64,000 nucleotides of DNA from NCBI GenBank assembly GCA_033961575.1, contig CM066730.1, positions 132,870,023 to 132,934,022 of the forward strand, in the 5' to 3' direction. The notes beneath the pieces are model-generated. The model was given only the letters and a program-made list of their open reading frames with translations. It made no database searches and was not told the DNA's origin. This DNA comes from Aselliscus stoliczkanus. Lineage: Eukaryota; Chordata; Mammalia; Chiroptera; Hipposideridae. Of the stretch, positions 45,906-59,889 are shown piece by piece; the stretch's first letter is position 1; the number at the start of each line of letters is the position of its first letter. A program made the position numbers and the translations under genes.

Positions 45906-47224
45906 TAGGAGTGGAATTAATACAGTATTTCTGAAGGGCATTTTGGCAGTTTCATTCATTTACTTATTCATCATTCAGCAAAGAAGTAGTAAGCCACCTC
46001 TCTGTGTCATGCAATCTTCTTGAAGCTGTAGGCAGTGCAGCTTCAAGAAATAAAGCAGACAAGAAAATTTGCCCTTTTGGAGCAGGCAGTCTAGTGTGTG
46101 TTTGGGGAGGGGAGGAGAGGAGGAAGATATGTTTATCTGGGGGAGAAAAATAAATTAAAATGTAATTTTTAATAAGTACAAGGTGAGAAATTCTATGGGG
46201 GAAAACTTAAGCAATAATGGGGACAGGAAATGGAGGTAGGTTATAGTTTTGAATGAGATGGTCACGGAAAACTTCAATGAAAGGGCCACATTTATGCCAA
46301 TATTATGTTTAAAAATGTATAACGACAAAAAAAGAAAGACTGAATAGAAACTCACGAAGTGCTATTTGTGATCACCTTTAGAAAATACAATTTGGAGTCA
46401 TTTTTTGTGTGCTGCGTTCTATATGTGAGTGCTTGTATGTTTTTAATTAATTGGAATTTTTGAGAATGTGCTCAATTTTGAAGACACCCTCACCATCTTA
46501 ACCACTCTGCATTGGGCTCCAGGGTGCAGGCTTTCCAAAATTCTGACAAAGTACAGGACTATTTGTAATCTTAGGTTGGTGGGACCTCTAACGTTAAGTA
46601 GATGACTGTGGCATCAATCATGCCACAGCTAAATGACCCAGCCACATAGAGTTAGTTGAATGGGGGAAAATGGAATAGGAAAAACTGCATGACCCCATCC
46701 ATGTTTACTTCTTCTGTCACTGCACCTCTTTGCCCTTTCTCCCAAATACAGCCCTGTTTATGAAGTGCAGCATCTGAGCTGAGTTGCTTCATTTTACTAC
46801 CTCAGACTAGCGTGCCATTGGTGAATTGATTTTATTCCTTTTTTTAAAAAATGAATGTTTGGTAATACCTCATATTACATGATGTTTTAAAGATCTCGGT
46901 TGCTCTTTGCTTGATCTTTTGAACCAGATTTCACAGTAGCATATTGATTTACAAAGGTGAAAAGAAAAGTTTTACTAGGTTACTAAAGTCTGGACATTCA
47001 TCTGGAATGGTGAAAAAGAGCAATTACAAACTGACCTCAAGTGTTTTGTGCATTTTGTTTACAAGCCAGAGAGATGAAATCTACTTCTTTCAAGTTTTCT
47101 TCTTGACACATTTCTGGCCAGTCTAAAGTAAAGCGATGAGGTTTTTTTAAATATCATGGGATGCTGAATTTCTATTTTGGACTTTGAAAAATTGTCACAA
47201 TATGAAATTTATTAAAGTCAAAAT
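45906..47224. other. Non-coding, no gene found
   Basis: Unassigned DNA. Frames below 80 codons with no homology. Confidence 0.4.
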
Positions 47225-47535
47225 ATATTCTGTCCCACATGCTGCTCCTGCTGTCTGGGGACACTCTTGATCAGACCATTTTCTAGTCGTCCTTCTTTCA
47301 GGTCTCTGTTTAAAGGTATCAGTTCCTCAAAAAGCCTTCCATGTCTACTTGGCATTAGGGTTTTATGTCTCATGCTTTCATAGCACTCTTCCATTCTTCT
47401 TCTGTAGCTCCTCAAAATGTGTAGTTACTTATTACATTATAACCTTCCAGTTCTATCTTGTTTTCTATTGTACCTCAACACTTAGTTTGGCATATGGGAG
47501 TGTTCAATAAATACTTGTTGAATGAATGAGTACAT
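47225..47535 (+). repeat. L2 LINE 3' end
   Basis: The order 'aaaaagccttccatgtctac', 'attgtacctcaacacttagt' and 'agtgttcaataaatacttgt' followed by 'tgaatgaatga' is the L2 3' end. Confidence 0.8.
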
Positions 47536-48049
47536 TCTAACTTTTTATGACATTAAATCAAAGAAAAACAACTCAACATTAAATTCCTAATGTGGTAAGT
47601 TTCCCCTAAAAGTCAAAAGTTCAACTCAGTCCCTCATTACTGGTTTTTTTTTTTTCAACTTGGGTTCACATTTCTTGCTTTATAAGTATGACACCATAGA
47701 ATTTTGTTTGTAAGTAGATCCTTCATGAAGGCATGATTCTCTGTTTGTCCATCAGAGATTCTGTCCAAGTTCTTTTGGATAAACAGGTCAACCAGACCAC
47801 ATTTTGAGTGGCCAAGTGTGCAAAAGCATTCATGCACAAAGGTCATGAGCAATGCAAACATTATACAGGCACAAGACCTGCCACATTTTCATTACTGCCT
47901 TTCCTAATACCTCCTGGGACTACAATGTTGTCAAGATAATGTTTTGGAAAAAGTAAAAATTTAACTCAAAATGTGGGCATATTTAACCAATAGCAGTGGT
48001 TTCCAATCACAGTACCTCAAAGACTTGCTTTTTGTTTTTTCCATACTCT
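47536..48049. other. Non-coding, no gene found
   Basis: Unassigned DNA. A 68-codon minus frame (47655-47861) has no recognisable homology. Confidence 0.4.
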
Positions 48050-48172
48050 GACCTCATAACCCCACTGTTTCCATAAATCAGTTAGGTCAGGGACCAAGTC
48101 CACATGTTCTTCATCTTACCCTTCATGTCTGGCACAGAGAAGGTGCTCAATAAACAATTATTGAGTAAAGTA
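48050..48172 (+). repeat. L2 LINE 3' end
   Basis: 'cagggaccaagtccacatgt', 'tgtctggcacagagaaggtg' and 'ctcaataaacaattattgag'. Confidence 0.75.
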
Positions 48173-48548
48173 ATGGATCTTACCTAACATATGGTTTTCT
48201 TTGCAGGGACCAATTAAGGGTGATCAAAACAATAAATAAATAGAAACTTTTACATCAGCAGGGGAAGTTTGATTGAAAAATAGGTAACTCTTTAATCCAA
48301 CATTCCTTGGTTACCGATCATTGTGAGTGTAGTCTGTACTGCCACTTACGAGAGCATCTTTGGAACTCCTCTGTGTGAATTGCCTTCAGAGGCAGTTTTT
48401 TAGTCACATTGAGGAAAACTCTCTCGATTTTTACTCATACCCTGCTCACTGACCCCCCCCAAATGATTGTCAGATGTCTCTATCATCCACTTTATTCATC
48501 ACATGACTTCAAATAGTCCTTGATAAGTATTTAAAATTATTTAATTAT

Positions 48549-48663
48549 GGGCCGGCCGAGTGGCACGGTGGTTAAGCGCTGGCTTCGGAAGCCAGCGGCC
48601 CTGGTTTGGGTCCCACATATGAAGGCCAGTGACACTGCCCTCAAAAAAATAAATAAATAAAAT
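48549..48663 (+). mobile_element. tRNA-Ser/Leu-like short SINE with TSD
   Basis: A complete copy from 'gggccggccgagtggcacgg' to an AAAT-rich tail. The flanks share aaaattattta(a/c)ttat-like 15-16 bp repeats (48534-48548 and 48664-48679, one mismatch). Confidence 0.93.
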
Positions 48664-48679
48664 AAAATTATTTAACTAT

Positions 48680-49124
48680 CACAACATAATTTGGACATTT
48701 TTGAAATAAGGGTAGAACCCTTCTCCATGCTGATGCTTGATTAGAGAAAACACTCGTTTGGATATCAAGAATGTTCATCATGTAAGTTTGCACATAAAGT
48801 TTAATTCCTATCATGTATACATAAAAGAGTTTTTGTTGTAAATCCTAATGGCAAAGTCATAAACAACTGTGGGTTGTCAGTGCTACATCATCATGATTAA
48901 AATCAGGCATCTCCTTCAGTTTACTTATTTGGAAAGTGAGCAAGTGATTGGAAAGGACCCCACTTGGGATTTACACTATTCAGTTACAACTTTATCAACT
49001 TTGCTAATAGTTACTGCTATTAATAAATGCTCTTTCATAGAATGGAAATGAGATTAGAGCTGCTCTGAGTTGCCTCACTGGGCAGAACTAGAATCTATGG
49101 GAGGAAACAACAAAAACACTAACT
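48680..49124. other. Non-coding, no gene found
   Basis: Unassigned DNA between a SINE and the tubulin pseudogene. Confidence 0.4.
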
Positions 49125-50660
<1,536 letters not shown>

Positions 50661-50778
50661 TTAAAGCAGGATTCTTAGGCAGTTGATATCAGAGAACCTT
50701 CTAAACACAAATTTTAATTCATTGTTAGAAAAGATCAGCCAACCATTAGCAATATCTTACTTAAAATATGTAGCTTCC

Positions 50779-51165
50779 AGGCCAGCCGAGTGGCTTGGTT
50801 GGTTAAGAGTGCAAGCTCTGAGCAACAGGGTCACCGGTTCAATCCCCACATGGGCCAGTGAGCTGTGCCTGAGATGAGATGCCGCTGAGCTGCCAACAGG
50901 TGGCAAGATGGCTCAGCTGCTGAGAGCACGTGCTCCTAACAACAACGTTGCCGGTTTGACTCCCACATGGGATGGTGGGCTACGCCCACCCACCCGCAAC
51001 TAAGAATGAACATGGCACCTTGAGCTGAGCTGCCCTGAGCTTCTGATGGGCAGCCAGGATGGCTCAGTGATTAGAGCATGCACTCTTAGCAACAAGGTTT
51101 CTGGTTTGACTCCCACATGGGATAGTGGCTACGCCCACCCACAACTAAGATTGAACACTCAGAAG
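50779..51165 (+). mobile_element. Trimeric tRNA-derived SINE
   Basis: Three tRNA-related units in tandem, starting about 50779, 50898 and 51050. Each has an A-box-like 'ggctcag/ggcttggttggtta' and a B-box-like block ('ggttcaatccc' 50836-50846, 'ggtttgactccc' 50953-50964, 'ggtttgactccc' 51103-51114) followed by 'cacatggg'. Units 2 and 3 resemble each other more than unit 1. The tail is short and A-poor; no clear TSD seen. Confidence 0.82.
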
Positions 51166-51284
51166 CATTTTTCTGAGTCTGTTGAGATCTTGCTTTCGTA
51201 TGTATTCTATTTGGCTGAAATTTTTTTTTTAATAAAAATTCTCTATAGGTTTGGACTTTCTTATGTCAACACTATAGAAGAACA
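51166..51284. other. Short spacer
   Basis: No gene. Confidence 0.35.
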
Positions 51285-51560
51285 AAGATAAGAATTACAG
51301 TGTACTTCTTTTCACAAACCACACAAATAAAAAGAGAGTGAAGCAAGATATTTAAAGTATTGAAAGGAAAATATCACCAATGTAGAGTTCTGTATCTAGC
51401 AAAATTATCCTTCAAAAGTGAAAGAGATATAAAGACTTTATCTGACAAAAATTGAGGGATTTTTGTCACCAGTATACCTGCTTTGAAAATATTAAAAGTA
51501 GTTCTTTAGGGAAAAGGAAATTAATATAGGTCAGAAACTTAGCTTTACATAAAGAAAGGA
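51285..51560 (+). mobile_element. Old L1/HAL1 ORF1 C-terminal fragment
   Basis: 'gtagagttctgtatctagca', 'ttatccttcaaaagtgaaag' and 'atataggtcagaaacttagc' match the end of an old L1/HAL1 ORF1 and following spacer. Confidence 0.72.
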
Positions 51561-52234
51561 AGAACATTTGAGAAGGAATAAATGAAGGTATAACTGTGGT
51601 GACCTCAGAAAGTTAAGAGCTAAAGTAGTATCCAGGATCTCACACAGAAAGACTCCTTCCAGGATCACCCTAATTTGTCCCTCAGTACAGATCCAGCTAT
51701 TAAATGTTTTCATATAAATTTCATGTTTGGGGGTTCATAGAGCTGTCAAAGCTCTTCTCAAAGCTCTTGAGGAATGCCATTAATCCCACAGGTTCAATCT
51801 CACAGGTCAGAGAGATCACTAGGAAGACATATGTTTGCAATTATTCCTGACCCTCTGTGGGTAAGCAGTATCACACTGTTGCCACATTTCAACATGTTAC
51901 CTACATATGGGTCTTATAGGCCCAAACTCTATAGGTGTTCATATATTATGGGCTAACCCAATGTTGTATCATTGATAGTCTGTTGATGGTGATGCTCTCA
52001 ACTAAGAATGCCTAAGGCTTTCACCTGGGTTTGTATTATTACCCCTATTGAACCCTACAAATAGTTCCCCCACTGGGGACAATGTTGTGGCTAGACCAGC
52101 CCTTGTGGTTCCTATTATAATTGGAAGATACAATTCAACAAAAACCCTCAGGGAACTTTGAGGATTTAGTACTCACAGGTCCTGAAGGGTACAAATGCAT
52201 GCCCAAAGGTCACATGGTGAGGTCAGGAAGAGAC

Positions 52235-52298
<64 letters not shown>

Positions 52299-52789
52299 TG
52301 GGAATCTGCCTTTTATTATAGTCTGAGGATCAGATATCTAGGGTTTCACAGATTCACTCTTTATTGACTAATTTAAGGCATAAGAGTAGGGGAATTAGGG
52401 CATGGGAAGAAACAAACAGTTCCCTAGGGTCATTCAAGCAGTCAGTTATCTAGGTTACCCTGGGCTTCTGAGGGGGTGCCTAGTACCTTATCTGGGTGTT
52501 TTGCTGACCGCTGAGTCATTCTGCTGTAGTATGTTTATTTGGGATGGATGTCTTTCGAAAAAGATGACCTAGCAATCAAAAGGTTAATATCAGGCACTTA
52601 CACCACACCCGAGTATATCCAAGGCACATAGAAGAGAAAGGGAAGCTACTGGCCTGTAGCTTCCTTCAAAACCCATGCTGTTATGAGCCACTCAGATTGA
52701 GTATAAATGTATTAGCAATTTCAGTTTTGAATCTATGAGTAGTAGTTTCTTTATCTATGGATTTGGATTCTGTTATACTATTCAATATT
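51561..52789. other. Non-coding, no gene found
   Basis: Unassigned DNA apart from the AG microsatellite at 52229-52295. Confidence 0.4.
52229..52295 (+). repeat. (AG)n microsatellite
   Basis: An impure start, then about 26 uninterrupted AG units. A polypurine tract able to form triplex (H-DNA) structures. Confidence 0.97.
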
Positions 52790-53566
52790 GAAAAAAGGAA
52801 AACTGCGGTATCTAAAAATAGACAAAGATAAATTTATATTGAAGCAAAAGGAAATCCCCTATTAATTAAGTTTAGGGCAAAAAAAATTAATAAACCTTTA
52901 AACAGACTGACCAAGAAAAAAGTAATAAAAAGAGGATATCACTATACATCTACAGGCATTAAACAAACAATAAAGAAATCCTACAAACAATTCTGATCCC
53001 ATAAATTTTACAATTTAGATGAAATAAAAGGTTTTTGAAAGATACAAACTGACAAAACTTACTCAAAATGAAAGCGATCACTCAGAGTCTTCAATTTATT
53101 AAATAAATAAATTTATAACTTAAAAAGCACAAAAAATTATATAAAATAGATCAATTAGATGTCACAGAAATGTTAAACTCTTTGCTTTTGAAGACATCAT
53201 CCAGAAAGTGAAAAGACAACACCAATGTACAGAATGGGAAAAAATCTTTGCAAAGCATTTATTTGATAAGAGACTTGTATCTAATATGTTGGGGGAAAAA
53301 ATTCTTACAATTCAATGATAAAAAGGCAAGCTAATTCTAAAATGAGCAATAGGGCCGGCCGAGTGGTGTGGTGGTTAAGCGCTGGCTTGGGAAGCCAGCC
53401 GCCCTGGTTCGGGTCCCACATACGAGGGCCAGTGACACTGCCCTCAAAAAAATAAAAAGTAAAAAAAAAAAAATAAGTAAATAAAATGAGCAATAGATCT
53501 GTATTGACATTTCTTCAAAGAAAATACAAAAATGGCTAGTAAGCACATGAAAAGATGCTCAACTTT
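52790..53566 (+). mobile_element. Old L1 ORF2 fragment with internal deletion
   Basis: 'ggatatcactatacatctac' and 'aatttagatgaaataaaagg' from the mid-ORF2 region join the downstream 'gcatttatttgataagagac' and 'catgaaaagatgctcaactt' region. A SINE (53351-53482) is nested in it. Confidence 0.72.
53351..53482 (+). mobile_element. tRNA-Ser/Leu-like short SINE with TSD
   Basis: A complete copy with a long A-rich tail. The flanks repeat aatgagcaatag (53341-53352 and 53485-53496) exactly. The TSD lies in old L1 sequence, proving insertion into it. Confidence 0.94.
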
Positions 53567-53629
53567 GTTAGCTAGTCAAGGATTAACCTTGTCCAAAGAA
53601 AGTTTGATCTCTGCCTCTGGCCCTTGGGA

Positions 53630-53690
53630 GGTATTTGTTCACCTAGGTGTGTATTTGTGTGTGACAGAGTGTATTTGTTCACCTAGGTGT
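53630..53690 (+). repeat. 20-bp direct repeat
   Basis: gtatttgttcacctaggtgt occurs twice, about 40 bp apart, near the left end of the LTR. Confidence 0.85.
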
Positions 53691-53713
53691 TGGCAAGGCC
53701 AGATAGTCTGGGT

Positions 53714-53947
53714 CGGGAGCTGGCAAACTTTTGGGACAGAAGAGCCAATCCTGTCCCTCACAACAATTTAAAAATTATTTGAGAGCCATAAAACAAATGA
53801 AATAACCATTATGTGAATAATATCCTTTAAAAATTTTATAAATGAAACTATGATAGTTTTATTTTCATTTTCAATTTTACTTCAGAGTCACATGTACGTA
53901 CCCAAAGAGCTGCATGTGGCTCGCGAGCTGCAGTTTGCCGACCACTG
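53714..53947. mobile_element. hAT-type non-autonomous MITE
   Basis: About 234 bp. The right end is 'gcagtttgccgaccactg' and the left 'cgggagctggcaaactt', imperfect inverted repeats. Next to the right end are 'aaagagctgcatgtggctcg' and 'cgagctgcag', a signature of hAT MITEs in several vertebrates. Candidate 8-bp TSDs are gtctgggt (53706-53713) and gtctaggt (53948-53955), one mismatch, as expected of hAT. No transposase frame. Confidence 0.7.
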
Positions 53948-54429
53948 GTCTAGGTTAATGATGACTTAGGGTGGGAACCTATTAGCCATACCTGGTGGTC
54001 TGTGTTAACAATGAGATATATGATGGGAGCCTTGGGCCCCACAATATTCAGCTCAGCTTCTGGAGGGTTTGGAGACTAAAGTCAGTCACAGAGGTGGTCA
54101 GCTGTGGTTTTGTGGCTGATTTCTAATAAAAACTCTGAATACAAAGGCTTTGGGTGATCTCTGGCTGGCAATACTCTGCATATTTTAACACATTGTGGCT
54201 AGAAAAAATAAATTCTGTTCACACAGCTCCAGTCGGAGAGGGCAACTTGAAGTTCTATGTGATCTCTCTGGACCCTGCCCTATGTTCCTTTTTCCATTGT
54301 TGAATTTATATCCTTCTGTTATAATAAATCATAACTGTGAACACTGCTGAGTTCTCTAAGTCCTTCTAGTGAGTTTTTAAACCTGAGTATAATCATGGAG
54401 ACCTCTCAAATTCACAAAAGTAAAAAAAA

Positions 54430-55700
54430 AAAAATTTTAATCATTTCTATTTCTATACACCAGCAATGAACAATTTGAGATTGATATTTTGTAATTATGA
54501 GTATAAAAATATACAAAATACTTAGGAATAAATATAATATGTGTGAGTTTAGTGCTGAAAGCAATAAAACACTAGTGAAATAAACTTTAAAAGATCCATA
54601 AAAATGGAGAAATACAACATGTTCATAGATTGGAACATTCAATATTGTTAAGATGTCAAGTCTCCCCAAACTGATCTATGGTTCAATGCAATTCCAATCA
54701 AAATCCCAGAAGGAGTTTTTGTGAAACCCAATATGTTATCTGATTTCCAGACTTATTATAGATAGAGCTACATTGGTCAAGAGAGTGTGATATTGGAGAA
54801 ATGGTAGTCTTAAAAAATCAATGGGAACAGATTATAGAATACAGGAACAAACCTACATATATATGTAAATTTACTTTTGATAAAAATGCAAAGGCAATTT
54901 AAGGAGAAAGATAGTGTTTACAACAGGTGGTGCTGGAACAATTGGATATCCATAGGCAAAAAAAAAAAAATCTTGATTGATTCATAAGTCACACTCTATG
55001 AGAAAAATTAACTCAACTGGATCATAAACCTAAATCTAAAATTAAAATTATAAAACTTCTAGAAGACAACATAAGAGGAAAATCTCATGACTTTAAGTTA
55101 GACAATAACTTCTAAGATGATATCAAAATCATGATTCACCAAAGAAAACAATTGGTAAATTAAATCTTATCAAAATTTAAAACTTCTGCTCTTGTAAAGG
55201 CACTGTTAAAAAAATGAAAAGACAAGCCATAGACTAGATAAAATATTTTTAGATCACATAAATGATAAAGCCTTGTATCAAGTACATATATAAGAACTTT
55301 CAAAATTCAATATTAAGAAATCAAACAAATTAATGAAGAAATGGGCCAAAAAATATATACATAGACATTTAACTAAAGATATAGAGATGATAAATAAGTA
55401 CATAAAAAGATTCTCAACATCATTAGTCCTTAGGAAAGTACATATTAAAACCACAATGAGATACCACTGCATGCCTATTAGAATGGCTAAAATTTAAAGC
55501 CTGACAATTTCTTGTACTAGTGAGTCTGCAGAACTGAGACACTCATACATTGTTGATGGAAATGCAAAATGGTACAGCCACTTTGGAAAACAAAATGGCA
55601 GTTTATTGCAAAGTTAAACACACAATTACCATTCAACCCAGAAAACTTGCTTCTAAGTATTTAACCATGTAAAAAGATTCATTGGTGCCTCAGACAAGAA
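54430..55700 (+). mobile_element. Old L1 ORF2 fragment
   Basis: Runs from the reverse-transcriptase 3' part ('catgttcatagattggaaca', 'caatgcaattccaatcaaaa') to the C-terminal region ('aaaaccacaatgagatacca', 55449). Multiple stops and indels in all frames. A separate element from the one at 52790, because ORF2 restarts further upstream. Confidence 0.8.
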
Positions 55701-55835
55701 TATAGACAGCACCTTGTCTAATATCTCTGGTCATTATGCAATCTTGTTTGGCTAAATAATATCTCCCCAAATTACCTGAGATGACATCATTTTTCTTTTA
55801 AAGTTTGAAAAAAACTTTATCCTCAAAAATACTTA
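55701..55835. other. Short spacer
   Basis: No gene. Confidence 0.35.
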
Positions 55836-55945
55836 GGGCCAGCTGAGTGGCGCAGTGTTAAGCGCTGGCTTAGGAAGCCAGCGGCCCCAGATTGGGTCCC
55901 ACATATGAGGGCCAGTGACACTGCCCTCAAAAAAAAAAAAAGAAA
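55836..55945 (+). mobile_element. tRNA-Ser/Leu-like short SINE
   Basis: From 'gggccagctgagtggcgcag' to 'gtgacactgccctc' with poly-A. The head lacks 'gg' before 'ttaagcgctggc'. aaatactta flanks both sides (about 55827 and 55944), a likely TSD. Confidence 0.9.
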
Positions 55946-56734
55946 TACTTAAAATTATGCATGAAATGTTAAAAAGAATCAACTGCATAATATTAATGTT
56001 TTTGTATTAAATTTTCATATTTGGTACTTCATGTACTTATGGTGTTAAGAATTTTATCTGTTAGAGTTATCTGGTTAATTTAAAACATGTAATTGAGCAA
56101 TTGATTTGCTCTTCTATTTTAAGATGAAATGTTCTCGTTTATTTGCAGAAATGGAATGTTAAAAGGAAAATAATTTTGACATCTTTACAGGTTAGAGACC
56201 TCTAACCTTAAAACTGTTAATATATTGAAGGATTTGCAGTTACAGAAAACTCTCTATTCAGTTAATGTAATCACCAAAAGCTCCACAAGAAAACAAATAT
56301 TGACTGTTCCTGGTAATGAGTTTAACCACAGATCTGTTCTTTATCTTCACATAATAAAAGACCTCTAGAAGAAAGATAGACTTAAAGCCAGCTCCCAATG
56401 TTATCTCACACTGTATTCGACACATGAACAAGAAGTGCCACTTGGGGTTAGAAAGACAAAAGGATGAATGATATTCAGCAGCAACTTTGCCCCATATACA
56501 GTATATTAACCTCTCTAAACAAGTGACATTATTTTTACACAAAGCAAATTTCAATTCTGAGTTGATCTTTATCAAGTTATTTACTATTGGCTTTCATAAG
56601 AAAAAAAAACACACAGTAAAAACAGCCAGTTACAATTTCTGTAGCTTGGTAAAGGGCTTTTAACCTGTGCTGCACATATGGAGGACTACTTTTATGAATG
56701 AAAAGCAGTGCTATAATAAATCATAAATTCCTAA
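55946..56734. other. Non-coding, no gene found
   Basis: A 105-codon minus frame (56258-56575) has no recognisable domain. Not called. Confidence 0.4.
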
Positions 56735-57110
56735 CTGAGTAGGTCATGGTGGATAGTCACACCCCAAGCATATGACTTCTTTAGTAAAAGACTTATCTTT
56801 GCCTTAAGCAAGCCCTGTCCATTGTTTCTATGCATCTAGGTTAACACAACATTGAAATGCCTCTTTTCAGAACCCTCCTTCTAAGACAGTAACCACCCTC
56901 AAGTGAGCATATAATCTTGACTATTTTATAATCTGATCCCCACCTTGCTTTCCCCCTCATTCATGTAATCTTCCTTACATTCCCTCCTTAATTTCAAATG
57001 CATAAAAGAAACTGCAAAACTGTTATTCTCCCAAGCATTTGAGCTCTTGCTTCCTAGCAGTTGTCAGTTTGGGCTCAAATAAACTATTATAAAGAGTATT
57101 TACAGCTTTG
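56735..57110 (+). mobile_element. LTR-like end with TATA and poly-A signals
   Basis: A promoter-like 'gcataaaagaaac' (about 57000) is followed about 75 bp later by 'ggctcaaataaactatt' with AATAAA. This U3-R layout and the phrase 'gagctcttgcttcctagcag' resemble a mammalian LTR. Family not named; the 5' limit is uncertain. Confidence 0.5.
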
Positions 57111-57284
57111 GATGTTTGGACATTCATCATCAACAGAGAAACCCTTGAAAAGTGAGGTTTCTTTTATACACACACATAGAAAATTGTAAGTGTACATAAT
57201 GTACATGTACAATTTAGTAAATTTTCTCAAATTTAAAATTGCTGTGCAACAATCAGTAGATCAAGGAAACTGAACACTCCAGAG
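57111..57284. other. Short spacer
   Basis: AT-rich DNA. No gene. Confidence 0.35.
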
Positions 57285-58995
57285 TCTGGGCAAGGTGACA
57301 GAGTACATAAACACAGTGCTTGCCTCATTCTATGACCACATTAAAATTACAACTAATTATAGAACCATCAACCTGGAGAACCAACTGAAGGCTAGCTGAA
57401 CAGAACCCCTATAACTAAGGATATAAAGAATAAACCATGTAACACTTGTAGGAGGGGTGAAGACACAGAATGGGCAGTCCCCCTACCCACATGTGATGGT
57501 TAAAAATTGGGAGGAATATCTTGGCTGCAGAGATCCCCCCTAGGAAGAAGGGACCCCAGCTCCACACTCTGCTTCCCAGCCCAGAGCACCAGTGCCAACA
57601 AGAGGCGCTCCCACAACATTTGGTTGTGAAAAACAGTGGGGATTTCATCCATCTGGGTGAGACAGAAGGCTACTGGAAACCCAGGTGTCCTTTAAAGGAC
57701 CCACACACAGACTCACTCACTCACAGGCACTCACCCTGGGCTCTGGGGGAGAGACAGCAATGTTGGAGGAACCAGAGACACACAGGGAGAGATGAAGTTG
57801 TGTGACATCAGGACAAGGGCTAGAGGGACAGCCACCATGTCCATGTTGAGCCCTCCTCCCATGCAGCCTATGGGTGGGCACCATCTTTCCTGTGTTGAGC
57901 CCTCCTGCCCACAGCCAAATCTAAATTTGCATTGGCCTGGTGAAAACCTATTTCTCCACCCTAGTGACTCTCTGGGACCCGGTCCCACCCAACTCATAAA
58001 CTGCCAAAGGCACATTCAGCTCTGGGCAGACAACCCTTCCCCACACACTATAGGAGACTTTCAGCAGCAAGCAGCTGACCTTAGCTTCTGCACTGCATGA
58101 GGCACTTTTATCTGCAGGCAGCCAGCCTCACTCATAATTCAGTCTTTCTTAGACAACTCTCAGGGGTCTGTGAGTCTCACGGGGGTGGCAGCTGGCTCTG
58201 AGCCTTTTGCTGAGTGGCCCCAGGCTCAGCACTGGAGCCTAACCTGACTCTGTATTAACCTGGTGAACATCACTTGTCCCACCCTGGCGACTCCCTGAGA
58301 TCCTGCCTCACCCAACTTGCATACAGCAAAGACTCTTTAAGCAGTTAAATCATACAGGAAGCTGGCCAGCAGTGGCAGGCCTTAGAGAGCCCTGGGCCTT
58401 TTACTGAGCTGCCCCAGGCCCAGTACTGATAGCAGCCAGCTTTGGTTCCCAGTATGGCCTCTTCCATGAGCATCTAGGTCCAGCACAGGCAGTAACCAGC
58501 TGTGGATTGCTTGGTTGCAACTACTAGGTAGCTCCAGGCCAATCACAGGCAGTGGCTGATGTTGGCCTGAACAGGAGCCCCTCCCAAGAGGCCCCATAAC
58601 CAATACACCTGGAGGTTGGCTTCAAACCACTAATTAGCCCCACAAGTGGCACATCCAAAGGGTGGGCTTAGCATACACCAGAGCCTGCTGAGATAAATCC
58701 CACTCCATAGAGTCAGTTCCCACACAGAAGCTCATATACTGTGGATATGGCCAAACAGCCTGAGAGTCAATTCTACCCACTGACATGCCAACAACAATAA
58801 AGGTTCAACTACTAGAAGAGGGCACACACAATGCACACAAAGGACACACCTATGGCACCCAGGACAAGTGATCAGGGAGACTGTGCCAGTGGGCTCCACA
58901 GGCACCTACTATGTAATGCCACACAGCCAAGGCTGGGAGAAGCAGCAGAACTACCTAACAGATAGAAACAAAATAGACACAGAGAGGCAGCCAAA

Positions 58996-59868
58996 ATGAG
59001 GAAACAAAGAAACATGTCCCAAAGAACAGGAAAAAAATCCATGAAAAGAACTAAACGAAATGGAGTCAAGCGACCTATTAGATACAGAGTTCAAAACACT
59101 GATTATAGGATGCTCAAAGAACTTAGTGAGAACTTCAAAAAAGAGAAAGCAAGAATAAAAAAGGACATAGAAACCATAAAAAAGAACCAGTCAGAAATGA
59201 GAAATACTATAACTGTAATGAAGAATACACTAGGAGAAATCAACAGCAGATTAGATGAAGCAGAGGATGGACTTAGTGATTTGAAAGACAACGTAGCAGA
59301 AAACACCCAACTGGAATAGGAAAAAGAAAAAAACAAATTTTTAAAGATGAGGATAGTTTAAGAGACCTCTGGGATTACATCAAGCATAACAACATTCACA
59401 TCCGAGGGGGACCAGAAGGAGAAAAGAGACAGCAAGGGTTTGAGAATCTACTTGAAGGAACAAAGACTGAAAACTTCCCTAACCTAGCAAAGGAAATAGA
59501 CAAACAAATCCAGGAAATGCAGAGAGTCTCAAACAAGATGAACCTAAAGAGGCCCACACCAAGCCACATCATAATTAAAATGCCAAAGCTTAAAGACAAA
59601 GAGATAATTATAAAAGCAGCAAGAGAAAGCAGTTACCTACAAGGGAGCTCCCATAAAACTGTCAGATGATTTCTCAACAGAAACTTTGTAGGTCAGAGGG
59701 ATTAGCAGGAAATTCAAAGTGATGAAAAGCAAGGACCTAAAACCAAGATTACCCAACAAAGTTATCATTTAGAATCAAAGGACAGATAACAGCTTCACAG
59801 AGAAGAAAAAACTAGAATTCCTCACCACCAACCCAGTATTACAAGGAATATTAAAGGGACTTCTTTAA
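58996..59868 (+). pseudogene. L1 ORF1 (RNA-binding protein) remnant, copy 2
   Basis: The equivalent of 28510-29384. A 107-codon frame opens at 58996 (MRKQRNMSQ) and contains a coiled-coil-like, Lys/Glu-rich part ending VAENTQLE at the TAG of 59317-59319. Later frames carry the RRM-like and C-terminal parts ('gacctctgggattacatcaa', 'gtgatgaaaagcaaggacct') to the TAA at 59866-59868. It has its own damage, so both copies decayed independently. Known ORF1p role: trimeric RNA-binding chaperone of the L1 particle. Confidence 0.82.
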
Positions 59869-59889
59869 GACAGAAAAAGATCAAAAATA

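Larger units (their letters stand above)
53567..54415 (+). mobile_element. Retroviral-type LTR, plus strand
   Basis: Outside a nested hAT MITE, the segments read as one LTR: 'gggtgggaacctattagcca', 'gagggcaacttgaagttcta', an AATAAA signal near 54324 and the ending 'gagttctctaagtccttcta' then 'atcatggagacctc'. The whole resembles a known mammalian solo LTR, but I cannot fix the family. No internal proviral sequence is present. Confidence 0.6.

Noticed and set aside
52121..52321. Frame with EREREREREr-type run
   Set aside because: It is the translated AG microsatellite, not an RS/RE domain protein.
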